Positions 52,849-61,753 of a DNA stretch of 64,000 nt are shown one piece after another. The DNA is from Alphaproteobacteria bacterium UBA3612 (GTDB lineage Bacteria > Pseudomonadota > Alphaproteobacteria > Sphingomonadales > Sphingomonadaceae), in the NCBI GenBank assembly GCA_002375465.1, contig DFLT01000005.1:196601-260600 (forward strand). Direction: 5' to 3'. Made by a program: the position numbers and the translations under genes. Numbering within the stretch: position 1 is the stretch's first letter; every line of letters begins with the position of its first letter. The notes beneath the pieces are model-generated. The model was not told where the DNA came from. It searched no databases and worked only from the letters and a program-made list of their open reading frames with translations.

Positions 52849-55701
52849 ATGAAACGCAACGAACCGACGCGTCTGCCTTGCAAAATGCAGACAAAAAAGA
52901 TGACGAAGCGGGCAGCGATTCTGGCAGGCATTTGCGGAACGGTTATAATACCAGCCGCTGGTCATGCTCAGGTCGCTGTACCTGAACCTGAAGCGCCCGA
53001 ATCTATGGACGCGCCCATCGTAATAACCGGCTCCCGTCTCGCTACTAATCTACAAGCGCCGACACCGGTTACGACAATTGGCGCGGATCTGATAGAAGAG
53101 CGCGGTGCGAGCACAATGGGGGAAGTGTTACAACAAATTCCAAGCTTTGGTGCAATCGACTCACCAAGCACTGCGGGGGTAACATCTCGCGGTGGCGCCC
53201 AAATTAATCCCGATCTTCGCGGTCTAGGATCCAATAGAACCCTAGTTCTCGTTAACGGACGCCGCCATGTGCCAACCGCTGCTACTGGATCTGTGGATAT
53301 TAGACTTATTCCCACACTGCTAGTTGATCAGGTCGAGGTAGTTACCGGCGGTGCATCTGCCGCTTACGGTTCCGATGCGGTCGCAGGCGTTGTAAACTTT
53401 ATTCTGAAGAACGACTTGGACGGCTTGGATATTACTGCCCAGGGGGGTGTTTCTCAACAGGGAGACGGTGAGGAGTATCGTTTATCAGGTGCGGGTGGCT
53501 TTGAGTTCGGCGGTGGGCGCGGCCACTTCATGGCGGGTTTCGACTATCTGAAGATTGGCGGCATCGGGGATCAAACCACGCGCGATTGGGGGCGCGAAGA
53601 GGTCGGCCTGATTACAAATCCGAACTTCGCCAACAACGGGTTGCCTCAATACATTATTTCTCCTGATGTGCGTTCTGCAATAACAACGCCCGGCGGTCTG
53701 ATTGTGAGCGGGCCCTTGCGGGGCACTGCGTTCGGCCCTGATGGCTCTACCTATCAATACGAGTTTGGTCAGGTTTTCGGCAGCACGATGATCGGTGGAA
53801 GTGGGGCGCTGCAGAACGAGAATCTCCTTGCGCTCATTGGTACGCCGATGGAGCAGCTTAATGGGTTGGCTCGGCTGAGTTACGAGGTTTCTGATAGCAT
53901 TGAGATCTTTGCGGAAATATCTGGCGGTTATACCGAAGCGTTAGGCGCCTCGCAGGAGGCGCGCGATCGCGGCAATCTGTTGATCAGGCGTGATAACGCA
54001 TATCTTCCAGAGGCTGTTCGTAATGCAATGGCCGTCGAAAATCTCGACACTATCACAATTGGTCGCGTTAGCAACGATACGGGCAAGATCGAGCTTGATC
54101 GCGACAATGAAATGTGGCGTGCCGTGGTTGGTGTAGAAGGAGAAATTGGGGCTGGGTGGAGCTGGGATACCTACTATCAATATGGGCGCAACGATTATTC
54201 GTTAAGATTCGGACCCAACAATCGACGCCAGAATGAATACTATAATGCGGTAGACGCTGTCGTAGATTCGGCTACAGGAAATATAGTTTGTCGTTCCACT
54301 CTCAGCGATCCCGACAATGGCTGTATTCCGGTGAACGTCTTCGGCGACGGCTCCTTGGAACTAAACGATTACGTGCACGGCTCAGCGATCTTTGACCTGC
54401 AAACGACACAACATGCTGCAGGTGTCAATCTTCGCGGGGAACCGTTCGTTACCTGGGCCGGCCCTGTTTCACTCGCAGTTGGCGGAGAGTATCGCCGCGA
54501 CCGGGCAGTGGGGACGGCAGATGCGGTGTCCCAGCGCGCAAATCCGAATGGCTCCATCGGTGGATGGCTGCTGGGTAACCAGCTTCCGCTCGAAGGAACT
54601 ATCAATGTTTGGGAGGCCTATGCAGAAACGCTTGTTCCGCTCGCCGCAGGTTTGCCGTGGGCAGACGAACTGAACCTAAATGGTGCGTTCCGGCTAACAG
54701 ACTATAGTACTAGCGGGACGGTCAATACCTGGAAAGTCGGTGCGACGTACAATCCGGTTCCTGATTTGCGGTTCCGGATTACGAGGTCACGCGACATTCG
54801 TGCCCCCAACATCACCGAACTTTACGAAAATGGTGGTAGCTCGAACACAAACGTTTTTGATCCAGTACTAGGGCAATCCATCCAAGTTCGCGAAATATTC
54901 GCCGGAAACCCAAATTTGCAGCCCGAAATAGCTGACACGTTAACGGCCGGTGCAATTATTCGACCCCAATTCATATCAGGGCTTAGTTTCGCTGTTGATT
55001 ATTATGATATCGAAATTACAGACGCGATATCTACCTTAGGTGCTCCGTCGCTCGCCCAAGGGTGTTTTGCAGGCAACGATCTATATTGCGATCAGATATC
55101 CTTCAATCCCGACGGCTCTATAGCTTTCATAACCAATAGCCGGTTGAATCTAGCGGCAGTTGAGACTTCGGGTCTTGATTTCGAATTGAACTATCTGCTT
55201 CGGCCAGATTGGCTCGATGGGGATGTCCGATTCAGAGCGCTTGCGACGCGAGTAATGGACCTGACGTTCCTCAATCCTAACGGAGAACAGGATCGGTTAG
55301 GGCAGGTAAGTGGCGTTAACCGAACGCCAGGCGTCCCCAAATGGGCAGGTAATGTGTCGATGAATTACTCGTCGGAGGTGATCGATCTTGGTTTGCAGGC
55401 GCGGATCGTCGGTCCAGGAAAGTTTAGCACGATCTTCACGGAGGGAGTAGGTGCGCCGTTGACAGTCAACGATAACGACGTTCCAGCTTATGCATATTTC
55501 ACGCTTTCCGCTGCATATAATTTAAATCTCAGCCCAAGCCAGGAAATGCAATTGTTTGCAGTCGTAAATAACCTGTTTGATGTCGATCCTCCCTTTATTC
55601 CTTCCGGTGCGGCTGGGGGAACGAACGAGAGTAGCACTAATGCGGGGTTCTACGATGTGATCGGTCGCTATTTCAGGGCCGGCGTAAGAGTTAGCTTCTG
55701 A
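52849..55701 (+). CDS. TonB-dependent outer membrane receptor
   Basis: 950 residues from MKRNEPTRL; the ATG follows GAGGGGGA by six bases. A signal peptide ends near GHAQ (residue about 41). The TonB box region is PIVITGSRLA, then the plug domain (DLRGLGSNRTLVLVNGRRHVP; DQVEVVTGGASAAYGSDAVAGVVNFILK) and a long barrel that ends RYFRAGVRVSF with C-terminal Phe. It imports a ligand with TonB energy. It is the first gene of a four-gene operon with amidohydrolases and a transporter; the following gene starts 25 bases after the stop. AT-rich codon use unlike the housekeeping genes. The ligand is unknown. Confidence 0.92.
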   Translation: MKRNEPTRLPCKMQTKKMTKRAAILAGICGTVIIPAAGHAQVAVPEPEAPESMDAPIVITGSRLATNLQAPTPVTTIGADLIEERGASTMGEVLQQIPSFGAIDSPSTAGVTSRGGAQINPDLRGLGSNRTLVLVNGRRHVPTAATGSVDIRLIPTLLVDQVEVVTGGASAAYGSDAVAGVVNFILKNDLDGLDITAQGGVSQQGDGEEYRLSGAGGFEFGGGRGHFMAGFDYLKIGGIGDQTTRDWGREEVGLITNPNFANNGLPQYIISPDVRSAITTPGGLIVSGPLRGTAFGPDGSTYQYEFGQVFGSTMIGGSGALQNENLLALIGTPMEQLNGLARLSYEVSDSIEIFAEISGGYTEALGASQEARDRGNLLIRRDNAYLPEAVRNAMAVENLDTITIGRVSNDTGKIELDRDNEMWRAVVGVEGEIGAGWSWDTYYQYGRNDYSLRFGPNNRRQNEYYNAVDAVVDSATGNIVCRSTLSDPDNGCIPVNVFGDGSLELNDYVHGSAIFDLQTTQHAAGVNLRGEPFVTWAGPVSLAVGGEYRRDRAVGTADAVSQRANPNGSIGGWLLGNQLPLEGTINVWEAYAETLVPLAAGLPWADELNLNGAFRLTDYSTSGTVNTWKVGATYNPVPDLRFRITRSRDIRAPNITELYENGGSSNTNVFDPVLGQSIQVREIFAGNPNLQPEIADTLTAGAIIRPQFISGLSFAVDYYDIEITDAISTLGAPSLAQGCFAGNDLYCDQISFNPDGSIAFITNSRLNLAAVETSGLDFELNYLLRPDWLDGDVRFRALATRVMDLTFLNPNGEQDRLGQVSGVNRTPGVPKWAGNVSMNYSSEVIDLGLQARIVGPGKFSTIFTEGVGAPLTVNDNDVPAYAYFTLSAAYNLNLSPSQEMQLFAVVNNLFDVDPPFIPSGAAGGTNESSTNAGFYDVIGRYFRAGVRVSF

Positions 55702-55726
55702 ATTCCGCTTGCAGAAAGGAATCGAG

Positions 55727-57454
55727 ATGAGATCTCTCTTAAAGAGAAAAGCGCTAATGACGATCGCCGTTGCATCCGGGCTTTCGCTCATTGGTTGTGT
55801 GGCGCTCGACGGCAATGCTGTCGATAATGTGGCAATAGATCCTCCCGACTACATTATCCACAACGCGCATATCGTCACTGTCGACGATGCGTTTTCTATC
55901 GCCAGCGCTGTCGCCGTGATTGATGACAAGTTCGGTGCTGTCGGCACGGATGCGGAGGTGCTTGCCACCGCAGGGCCGGCGACGCGGATTATTGATTTGG
56001 ATGGACAAACAGTCCTTCCAGGCTTCAATGACACTCACATCCACATGACCTCGGGCGAGCGGCTTGAGATACAGGTCGATCTCGCCGGAATGACGTCGAT
56101 TAAAGGAATTCAGGAGGCAATCGCAGAGCGAGTAGCGCAAAGCGAGCCAGGTAAGTGGGTCGTCGGAACGCGTGGATGGTGGGAATATAACCTAGAGGAG
56201 GGCCGGCTGCCGACAAAGGAAGATCTTGATGCGGTGGCACCGAACAACCCGGTAAGTATTCCAGGGCCGCACTATATGATTGTCAACAGTCTGGGCTTGG
56301 AGCTTGCAGGGATCACGCGCGATGCGCCGGATCCGCAAGGTGGAGAGATCTGGCACGATCCGGAAACCGGAGAATTGACCGGGCTCCTTATGGACAATGC
56401 ATCGCGCCCGGTGCGCGCTCTTTTGCCTTCTCCGACCGAGGAGCAAATGATGACTGGTCTTCGCCGCGTTCTCGCTCTCGCCAACAGCCATGGGCTAACG
56501 AGTGTAGGTGACCCAGGTGGCTCACACGAGCAAGCGCAGCGTTTTCTCGCGCTCCGCGATGCGGGGGATCTGACTGTGCGAATGGACTTTTCATATAGCG
56601 TAGATCCGGCGGCTCCCTTGGACGAAATTGAGGCTGAGTTACGGACACTTCCAGAACCCGGTTTTAGTACTGATGATGGGATGTTCCGCGCTGATCAATT
56701 AGGTGAGGTGGGCCTCGATGGTGCTGAGTTGACCGCTTACCTGTCTCATGACTTTCCGGGTCGTCCCGGATACCGGGGTTTGCAGAAGGTCCCTGATCAG
56801 CAATTTCGGGAATTCGCGGCCCTGGCTAATCGCATGGGTTGGCGTCTACGTCCTCATGCCGTTGGTGACGCAGCGATTGATCAGGCGCTTGATGCGTTCG
56901 CCTACGCCAACAGACAAAAGTCGATTACCGGTCAACGCTGGATGATCGACCATGCCTTCCTTCTTTTGCCTCGGCATTATCAGAACGTCCGTGACCTCGG
57001 CGTTATTATAAATTCCCAGTACATGCATAACTACCAGTTGGGTGAGCTTATACTTAAAGCGTGGGATCGCCCACTTGCGGATCAGAGCGAACGCTATAGG
57101 GATTGGCTGGATAACGGGATAATGTTCGCCAACGGGTCTGATGGCCCGATTTCCTATCATGCAGAGCCATTGCTACAGATTTATGGATCGATAACAAGGA
57201 ATACTGACTGGGACGGAGTATTAGGGCCAGAGCAGGGCTTGACGCGTGAGGAAGCGATCCGCTCGGTGACCAGCTCGAGCGCTTATACGACGTTTGAAGA
57301 GGAGATAAAGGGGTCTATTGAACACGGTAAATACGCGGACTTTGTAATTATATCCGACGATATACTATCGGTGCCTGTTGAGAGTATTCCTAATATTTCT
57401 ATACTCGGCACCATATTGGGTGGAAATGTAGTATATGGAAAAATGGTTAATTAG
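55727..57454 (+). CDS. Exported lipoprotein amidohydrolase, YtcJ-like
   Basis: 575 residues from the ATG at 55727, six bases after AGAAAGGA. The N-terminus has a lipobox LIGC (Cys24), so the enzyme is a lipoprotein facing the periplasm or outside. Metal motif HIH at residues 104-106 (LPGFNDTHIHM), HAVGDAA near residue 384, and NGSDGPI near 470 match the amidohydrolase_3/YtcJ group, which hydrolyses amides, carbamates or N-formyl compounds. A second paralogue follows two genes later. Export of this normally cytoplasmic enzyme is unusual and fits a periplasmic step on a substrate brought in by the receptor. Confidence 0.88.
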   Translation: MRSLLKRKALMTIAVASGLSLIGCVALDGNAVDNVAIDPPDYIIHNAHIVTVDDAFSIASAVAVIDDKFGAVGTDAEVLATAGPATRIIDLDGQTVLPGFNDTHIHMTSGERLEIQVDLAGMTSIKGIQEAIAERVAQSEPGKWVVGTRGWWEYNLEEGRLPTKEDLDAVAPNNPVSIPGPHYMIVNSLGLELAGITRDAPDPQGGEIWHDPETGELTGLLMDNASRPVRALLPSPTEEQMMTGLRRVLALANSHGLTSVGDPGGSHEQAQRFLALRDAGDLTVRMDFSYSVDPAAPLDEIEAELRTLPEPGFSTDDGMFRADQLGEVGLDGAELTAYLSHDFPGRPGYRGLQKVPDQQFREFAALANRMGWRLRPHAVGDAAIDQALDAFAYANRQKSITGQRWMIDHAFLLLPRHYQNVRDLGVIINSQYMHNYQLGELILKAWDRPLADQSERYRDWLDNGIMFANGSDGPISYHAEPLLQIYGSITRNTDWDGVLGPEQGLTREEAIRSVTSSSAYTTFEEEIKGSIEHGKYADFVIISDDILSVPVESIPNISILGTILGGNVVYGKMVN

Positions 57455-57491
57455 ATAGAGACTAATAAACCAAGGTTAGGGGGGGTGTAGC

Positions 57492-58850
57492 ATGAAGTTC
57501 GAATTATCAGAAGTGATCGACCGCAGTCCAGTTGGTCCTTATCAGCTACGAATTGTCCTGATATGTGCGCTTGTCGCTTTGCTCGATGGTCTTGATATTC
57601 AAGCTATGGCTCTCGTAACGCCCAGTCTTCGTGAACAATGGGATTTACCAGCTAGCGCATTTGGCCCCGTGATTTCGGCTTCCTTTGCGGGAATTATGGT
57701 TGGGATGTTAGGTCTCGGATTGCTGGGTGACAGATGGGGACGCCGGAAGGTGCTCATTCTGTCTTTTCTATTAGTCGGAATCACGTCGGTATTGACTGGG
57801 CTTTCTAACAGTATTGATGAATTGATCATCTATCGTTTGCTTACCGGTGTGGGAATCGGGGGCTGCTTACCAAATGTGACCGCTCTTACCGCGGAGTTCG
57901 TGCCTTCTAATCGGACAGCATTCTTTGTTACCCTAATGTACTCGGCAGTTCCCCTGGGTGGCGTTATTGGAGGCTACGTCGGCGGGGCCATTATTTCTCA
58001 GATGGGATGGCCTTCTATATTTTTTCTTGGTGGTATAATTCCACTAATTTTATGCGTGGTAATATATTTCCTTCTGCCGGAGTCAGTGAGATTTCTTGCG
58101 CAAAAGCCGGACCAGCAGGAGAGAGTTGGCAAAATACTGGAGAAGATAGACCGTAGTTACCAGTATAGCCGAGAAGACAAGTTTTCTGTTCCGATACGTG
58201 ATAAAGGTGGCGCCATAACCGACTTGTTTTCTGCAGGAATGGCGCCTTTAACATTGCTTTTGTGGGGTGTATTCTTCTTTAGCCTGTTTGGTATGTACAT
58301 GCTGACCAGTTGGCTCCCTACCGTTTTTGTAGAGCTTGGATGGGCAATCGATGATGCCATCAGGAGCGTGTCTTATTTCTGGCTTGGCGGAATCGCCGGC
58401 GGTTTGGTAGCAGGTTGGCTAATTGATCGCTACGGTCCCTATCGTGTACTTGTGCCCGGATTTGCGCTCGCGGCATTGCTGACCGCAGCCATTGGAATCT
58501 CGACGGGTGACGGCTGGAGGGTTCTGGCCGTTGTTTTAGCGTCTGGGTTTGGGGTCGTTGGAGCGCAACTTGCAATGACTGCACTCGCGGCGGAGCTTTA
58601 CCCCACACATATTCGATCGACTGGGGTAGGTTGGGGGCTCGGCATTGGCAGAGTCGGTGCCGTCATCAGCCCGATTGCTGGCGGATACGCTGTTTCTGCC
58701 CAATGGTCGCAAGGCGAACTTTTTGCCGCCGCGGCGGTCCCATTCGTGATCTGTTCGATTTTGGCGTTGCTCATGGGCTTGGCGGCTCGGGCGCTGCAAA
58801 GGCAGGGCGGCGATTCCTCCTCTCACCCTTTACCCTCGGAGACAGCATAA
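57492..58850 (+). CDS. MFS transporter, aromatic acid:H+ symporter (AAHS) type
   Basis: 452 residues with 12 predicted membrane segments. The family marks are LDGLDIQAMALVTP in the first segment (Asp of the DGxD motif), GLLGDRWGRRKVLI between segments 2 and 3, and YPTHIRSTGVGWGLGIGRVGA at segment 10-11. AAHS members such as PcaK and MhpT carry aromatic acids, so the cassette's hydrolysis product may be one. Its stop overlaps the next gene's ATG (TAATG). The region is strongly AT-rich (21 of 60 G/C in 58021-58080). Confidence 0.9.
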   Translation: MKFELSEVIDRSPVGPYQLRIVLICALVALLDGLDIQAMALVTPSLREQWDLPASAFGPVISASFAGIMVGMLGLGLLGDRWGRRKVLILSFLLVGITSVLTGLSNSIDELIIYRLLTGVGIGGCLPNVTALTAEFVPSNRTAFFVTLMYSAVPLGGVIGGYVGGAIISQMGWPSIFFLGGIIPLILCVVIYFLLPESVRFLAQKPDQQERVGKILEKIDRSYQYSREDKFSVPIRDKGGAITDLFSAGMAPLTLLLWGVFFFSLFGMYMLTSWLPTVFVELGWAIDDAIRSVSYFWLGGIAGGLVAGWLIDRYGPYRVLVPGFALAALLTAAIGISTGDGWRVLAVVLASGFGVVGAQLAMTALAAELYPTHIRSTGVGWGLGIGRVGAVISPIAGGYAVSAQWSQGELFAAAAVPFVICSILALLMGLAARALQRQGGDSSSHPLPSETA

Positions 58851-60538
58851 TGGCACTTCGCACTTTTTCCCGCCTCGCATTACTTAGCGGTTCCATCGCA
58901 CTTGGTCTGTGTTTGCCGACAACGGCCGCATTGGCCGCGCCTGATACAATTTTTTTGAACGGCACGGTATTTACCGCCGACGAGAGCGGTTCAGTTGTCC
59001 AGGCCTTCGCTGTGGAAAACGACCGGTTTTCAGCGATTGGCAGCAATCAGGAAATTAGTGGGCTTGCAGATGCAAGTACGAATATTGTGGACTTGGAAGG
59101 GCGGTTTGTCGCGCCGGGTTTGACTGACGGCCATTTTCACAACGAAGGCGGGGGTGACGGAATCGATCTGTCCGGAGTAGAGACTATGCAAGAACTTCTA
59201 GCGGAGATTTCCGAGGGAGTGGCGCAAGCGGGGCCTGATGAGATTGTCATTACAAATGGTGATTGGCACGAAATGCAATTGGCTGAACAGAGGCTGCCAA
59301 TTGCATCGGAGATAGATACCGTTTCACCCAATACACCCGTCGTCATCGTTCGCGGTGGTCATAGCTATATCCTTAACACGGCCGCGCTGAAGCGCTGGAA
59401 CATAAATCGCGATACTGCTTCTCCTGACGGAGGACAAATCACGCGCGATGCTGATGGCAACTTAACGGGCGAATTGTTTGACACGGCAAAGGCACTGGTT
59501 GAGCTGCCTCCAAGTCCGGCAGCATCCCTTGATGATCTCCGCAATATGCAGGCGGTGCTGAACAGCTATGGAATCACCAGTGTTCGTATTCCTGGTGGGG
59601 CGTCAATGTCCTCTGACAAGGCATATCGTATGCTGAACGAACTGCAGGAAATGGATGAACTGTCCGTTCGCTATTCAATTTTGTTGCGCGGTTTTGGCCG
59701 TGATCCGGAAGCGGTAATCCGGGCGATCAATGCGACGGGGCTGCGGCAAGGTGACGGAAATGACTGGGTGCGCATTGACGGCATAAAACTCGGCGTCGAT
59801 GGCGGTTTCGAGGGGGGGCTGGTGACTGAGGCATATGCCGAGCCATATGGTCAAGACGGCACCTACTATGGTGTCAGGACGGTCCCAATCGAAAAATACA
59901 ATGAGATCGTATCGGGGTTGAACAGGGCGGGCTGGACAATTGCGACACACGCTGCTGGCGACGCAGCGGTGGAGCAGGTGTTGGGTGCCTATGAGATCGC
60001 CAATGCCGAAGTTCCGATCCAAGGGCGTCATTTCGCGATCGAGCACGCGTTTCTAACGTCGCAGGAGCAACGAGCGCGTGTTCGCGATCTCGGCCTCCAC
60101 CTGTCCGTACAGGATCATTTGTACGTCGCCGCGCCGGCTTTCCGTAACTATCTTGGAAGAGAGCGGGCAGAGGATATCACTCCGTTGCGAAGCTATCTTG
60201 ATGATGGGCTGATGGTGGCATTGGGTACGGACTCGCCCGTGATTCCCGTCAATCCCTATTGGGAACTTTATCATTATATCACGCGAGATACTCGATCGGA
60301 TGGAGTATATGGCGCCGACGAAAAAGTGGCGGACCGTTCGCGTCTTTTGCGGACGATGACTGTCGGCTACGCAGAGTTGACGGGCGAAGAGGACCGGAAG
60401 GGCCAAATCGCCCCGGGAATGTATGCGGACTTCGTCGTGATGTCAGACAACTTCTTAACTGTGCCGGCCGAGAAGATAAAGGCCTTTAAGGCGCTAGCTA
60501 CTTATGTAGCCGGAGATAGAGTCTATTCCGCCGATTGA
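58850..60538 (+). CDS. Exported amidohydrolase, second YtcJ-like paralogue
   Basis: 562 residues from MALRTFSRLA; the ATG shares its A with the MFS stop. A Sec signal peptide ends ALA-AP near residue 30, without a lipobox, so it should be soluble in the periplasm. HFH at residues 95-97 (APGLTDGHFHNEG), THAAGDAAVEQ and GTDSPVIPVNP match the amidohydrolase_3/YtcJ family. It differs enough from the paralogue at 55727 (different linker and loops) to suggest another substrate or step. A strong hairpin follows at 60551-60590. Confidence 0.88.
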   Translation: MALRTFSRLALLSGSIALGLCLPTTAALAAPDTIFLNGTVFTADESGSVVQAFAVENDRFSAIGSNQEISGLADASTNIVDLEGRFVAPGLTDGHFHNEGGGDGIDLSGVETMQELLAEISEGVAQAGPDEIVITNGDWHEMQLAEQRLPIASEIDTVSPNTPVVIVRGGHSYILNTAALKRWNINRDTASPDGGQITRDADGNLTGELFDTAKALVELPPSPAASLDDLRNMQAVLNSYGITSVRIPGGASMSSDKAYRMLNELQEMDELSVRYSILLRGFGRDPEAVIRAINATGLRQGDGNDWVRIDGIKLGVDGGFEGGLVTEAYAEPYGQDGTYYGVRTVPIEKYNEIVSGLNRAGWTIATHAAGDAAVEQVLGAYEIANAEVPIQGRHFAIEHAFLTSQEQRARVRDLGLHLSVQDHLYVAAPAFRNYLGRERAEDITPLRSYLDDGLMVALGTDSPVIPVNPYWELYHYITRDTRSDGVYGADEKVADRSRLLRTMTVGYAELTGEEDRKGQIAPGMYADFVVMSDNFLTVPAEKIKAFKALATYVAGDRVYSAD

Positions 60539-60542
60539 CTAA

Positions 60543-61150
60543 TTAGCAGTGTTCCCTCTGCTGCCTTCGGTTGAGGGCAGCAGATGGAACTTTAGGTAGA
60601 GGACTCATTCGGGTCCACGCAATGACTACAGAACTGAGTGCGATTGCGGAGAGGCAATCGCGCGCCAGGCGGTCGTATCTGGTCGAGATCCTGCGCCAGT
60701 TTTTCAGGTGCCCGAAGAAGCGTTCGATGAGGTTCTGCGGCGGTATATTTTCGGTCAAGGGCAAAGGGCTTGGTCGGCGTGGCTGTCGATGGAATGATGG
60801 CTTTGATGCGTCGAAGCTTGAGCCCTTTCCTAAGCGCGTTGGCGTCATAGGCTTTATCTGCCAGGAGCCGCTTCGGGCGCACATAGCTGAGATAGGCATG
60901 TCTCAGCAGTGGGATGGCGATGCTGATATCAGCGATGTTTCCGGGTGTCAGCGAGAAGGCGACCGGTCTGCCGTAACTATCTGCCAGACAATGGATTTTC
61001 GTTGTACGGCCGCCGCGCGAGCGCCCGGCCGCCTGTTCGAACTCCCCTTTTGCGCCGGCTGCGAGACGGTGTGCGCGGGCATGGGTGCTGTCGATCATGA
61101 TTTCATCCGGTTTCTCGCCCGCAGCAGACGTAAGCGTGGCGCAGAGGCCG
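60543..61150 (-). pseudogene. IS5-family transposase, truncated and frameshifted
   Basis: Read leftward the frame begins in the middle of the transposase (EKPDEIMIDSTHARAH, the first conserved catalytic Asp region) and runs through RSRGGRTTKIH and LLADKAYDANALR (second Asp). Near 60745 it loses frame: the catalytic Glu block NLIERFFGHLKNWRRISTRYD is in a different register, which then reads through to 60543. The N-terminal half is missing; the fragment abuts the end of the passenger gene at 61156. The element is dead. Terminal repeats could not be found with confidence. Confidence 0.85.
60551..60590 (+). terminator. Terminator-like hairpin after the cassette operon
   Basis: GTTCCCTCTGCTGCC (60551-60565) pairs with 60576-60590 at 14 of 15 positions around a ten-base loop, followed by TTT. 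It begins 13 bases after the last stop codon of the cassette. It is also read through by the frame of the IS5-type remnant on the other strand, so it may have belonged to the end of that element. Confidence 0.6.
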
Positions 61151-61155
61151 TCTTG

Positions 61156-61753
61156 TCAGCGTGATTTTCTGGCCTGTGAGGCTTTGCCTGCGGCGCGGCG
61201 CTTTGCGATGGCACCGATCCTGAGTTTTGCATCGCGTTCGTCGATTTCGTCGGGATCGAATGCTGTGCCGTAGCAGCCAAGATGCCATTGGGTGGCGTCA
61301 TCGTGTTCGGGGTGTTTGGGATCGGTGACGGCTTCAAGGAACGTCTCGAAGCCGGGCGTACCACCGCAGTCTTCGGGCGGAGCGCGGTGTTCGCCCTCGA
61401 TGTATCGTGGATATCTGGTTCCGGGCGCGCCCTCTTCGACGGTGACGATGTGCTCCCAGTTGTCACCCATGTTAGGTGTAGAGGAACTGGCGGATATCGC
61501 GGTCGAGCAGCGCCGTGAGCTTTGCGTTCTTGGCCGCGAACAGGCGATCGTCGGGCCCGTCGGGATCTATCACGCCATAGCGCCGGTCACCTGCCTCGAA
61601 CTCCCAGAGATGATAATCAAGCCAGCCCATTGCGCCCTGGATGACATCGTGCAGCACCTTGAGGCTGGCATCGACGGGGACCTCGACCCGCCGCCAGATC
61701 GAAGGATCGGTATCGGCAAGCGCGATGTGCAGGCGGGCAATGGTCTCACTCAT
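61156..61753 (-). pseudogene. Plasmid pRiA4b ORF-3-like passenger protein, frameshifted
   Basis: The protein starts MSETIARLHIALADT and runs for 94 codons to RQFLYT, where a stop interrupts it; the continuation MGDNWEHIVTVEEG starts directly after in another frame and runs to 61156. Compared with the usual FLYTYDMGDNW-type junction, two bases are missing at about 61470-61475. Its start ATG overlaps the tnpC stop (ATGA at 61750-61753), which shows it is an IS66-linked passenger. The function of this family is unknown. Confidence 0.8.

Noticed and set aside
52849..60538. Biosynthetic gene cluster or siderophore uptake operon
   Set aside because: No synthetase, ferric reductase or siderophore gene is present; the enzymes are hydrolases.
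60700..60780. Programmed frameshift in the IS5-family transposase
   Set aside because: In IS5-type elements with two frames the shift is near the middle; here it is close to the catalytic Glu block, and the N-terminal half is missing, so decay is simpler.
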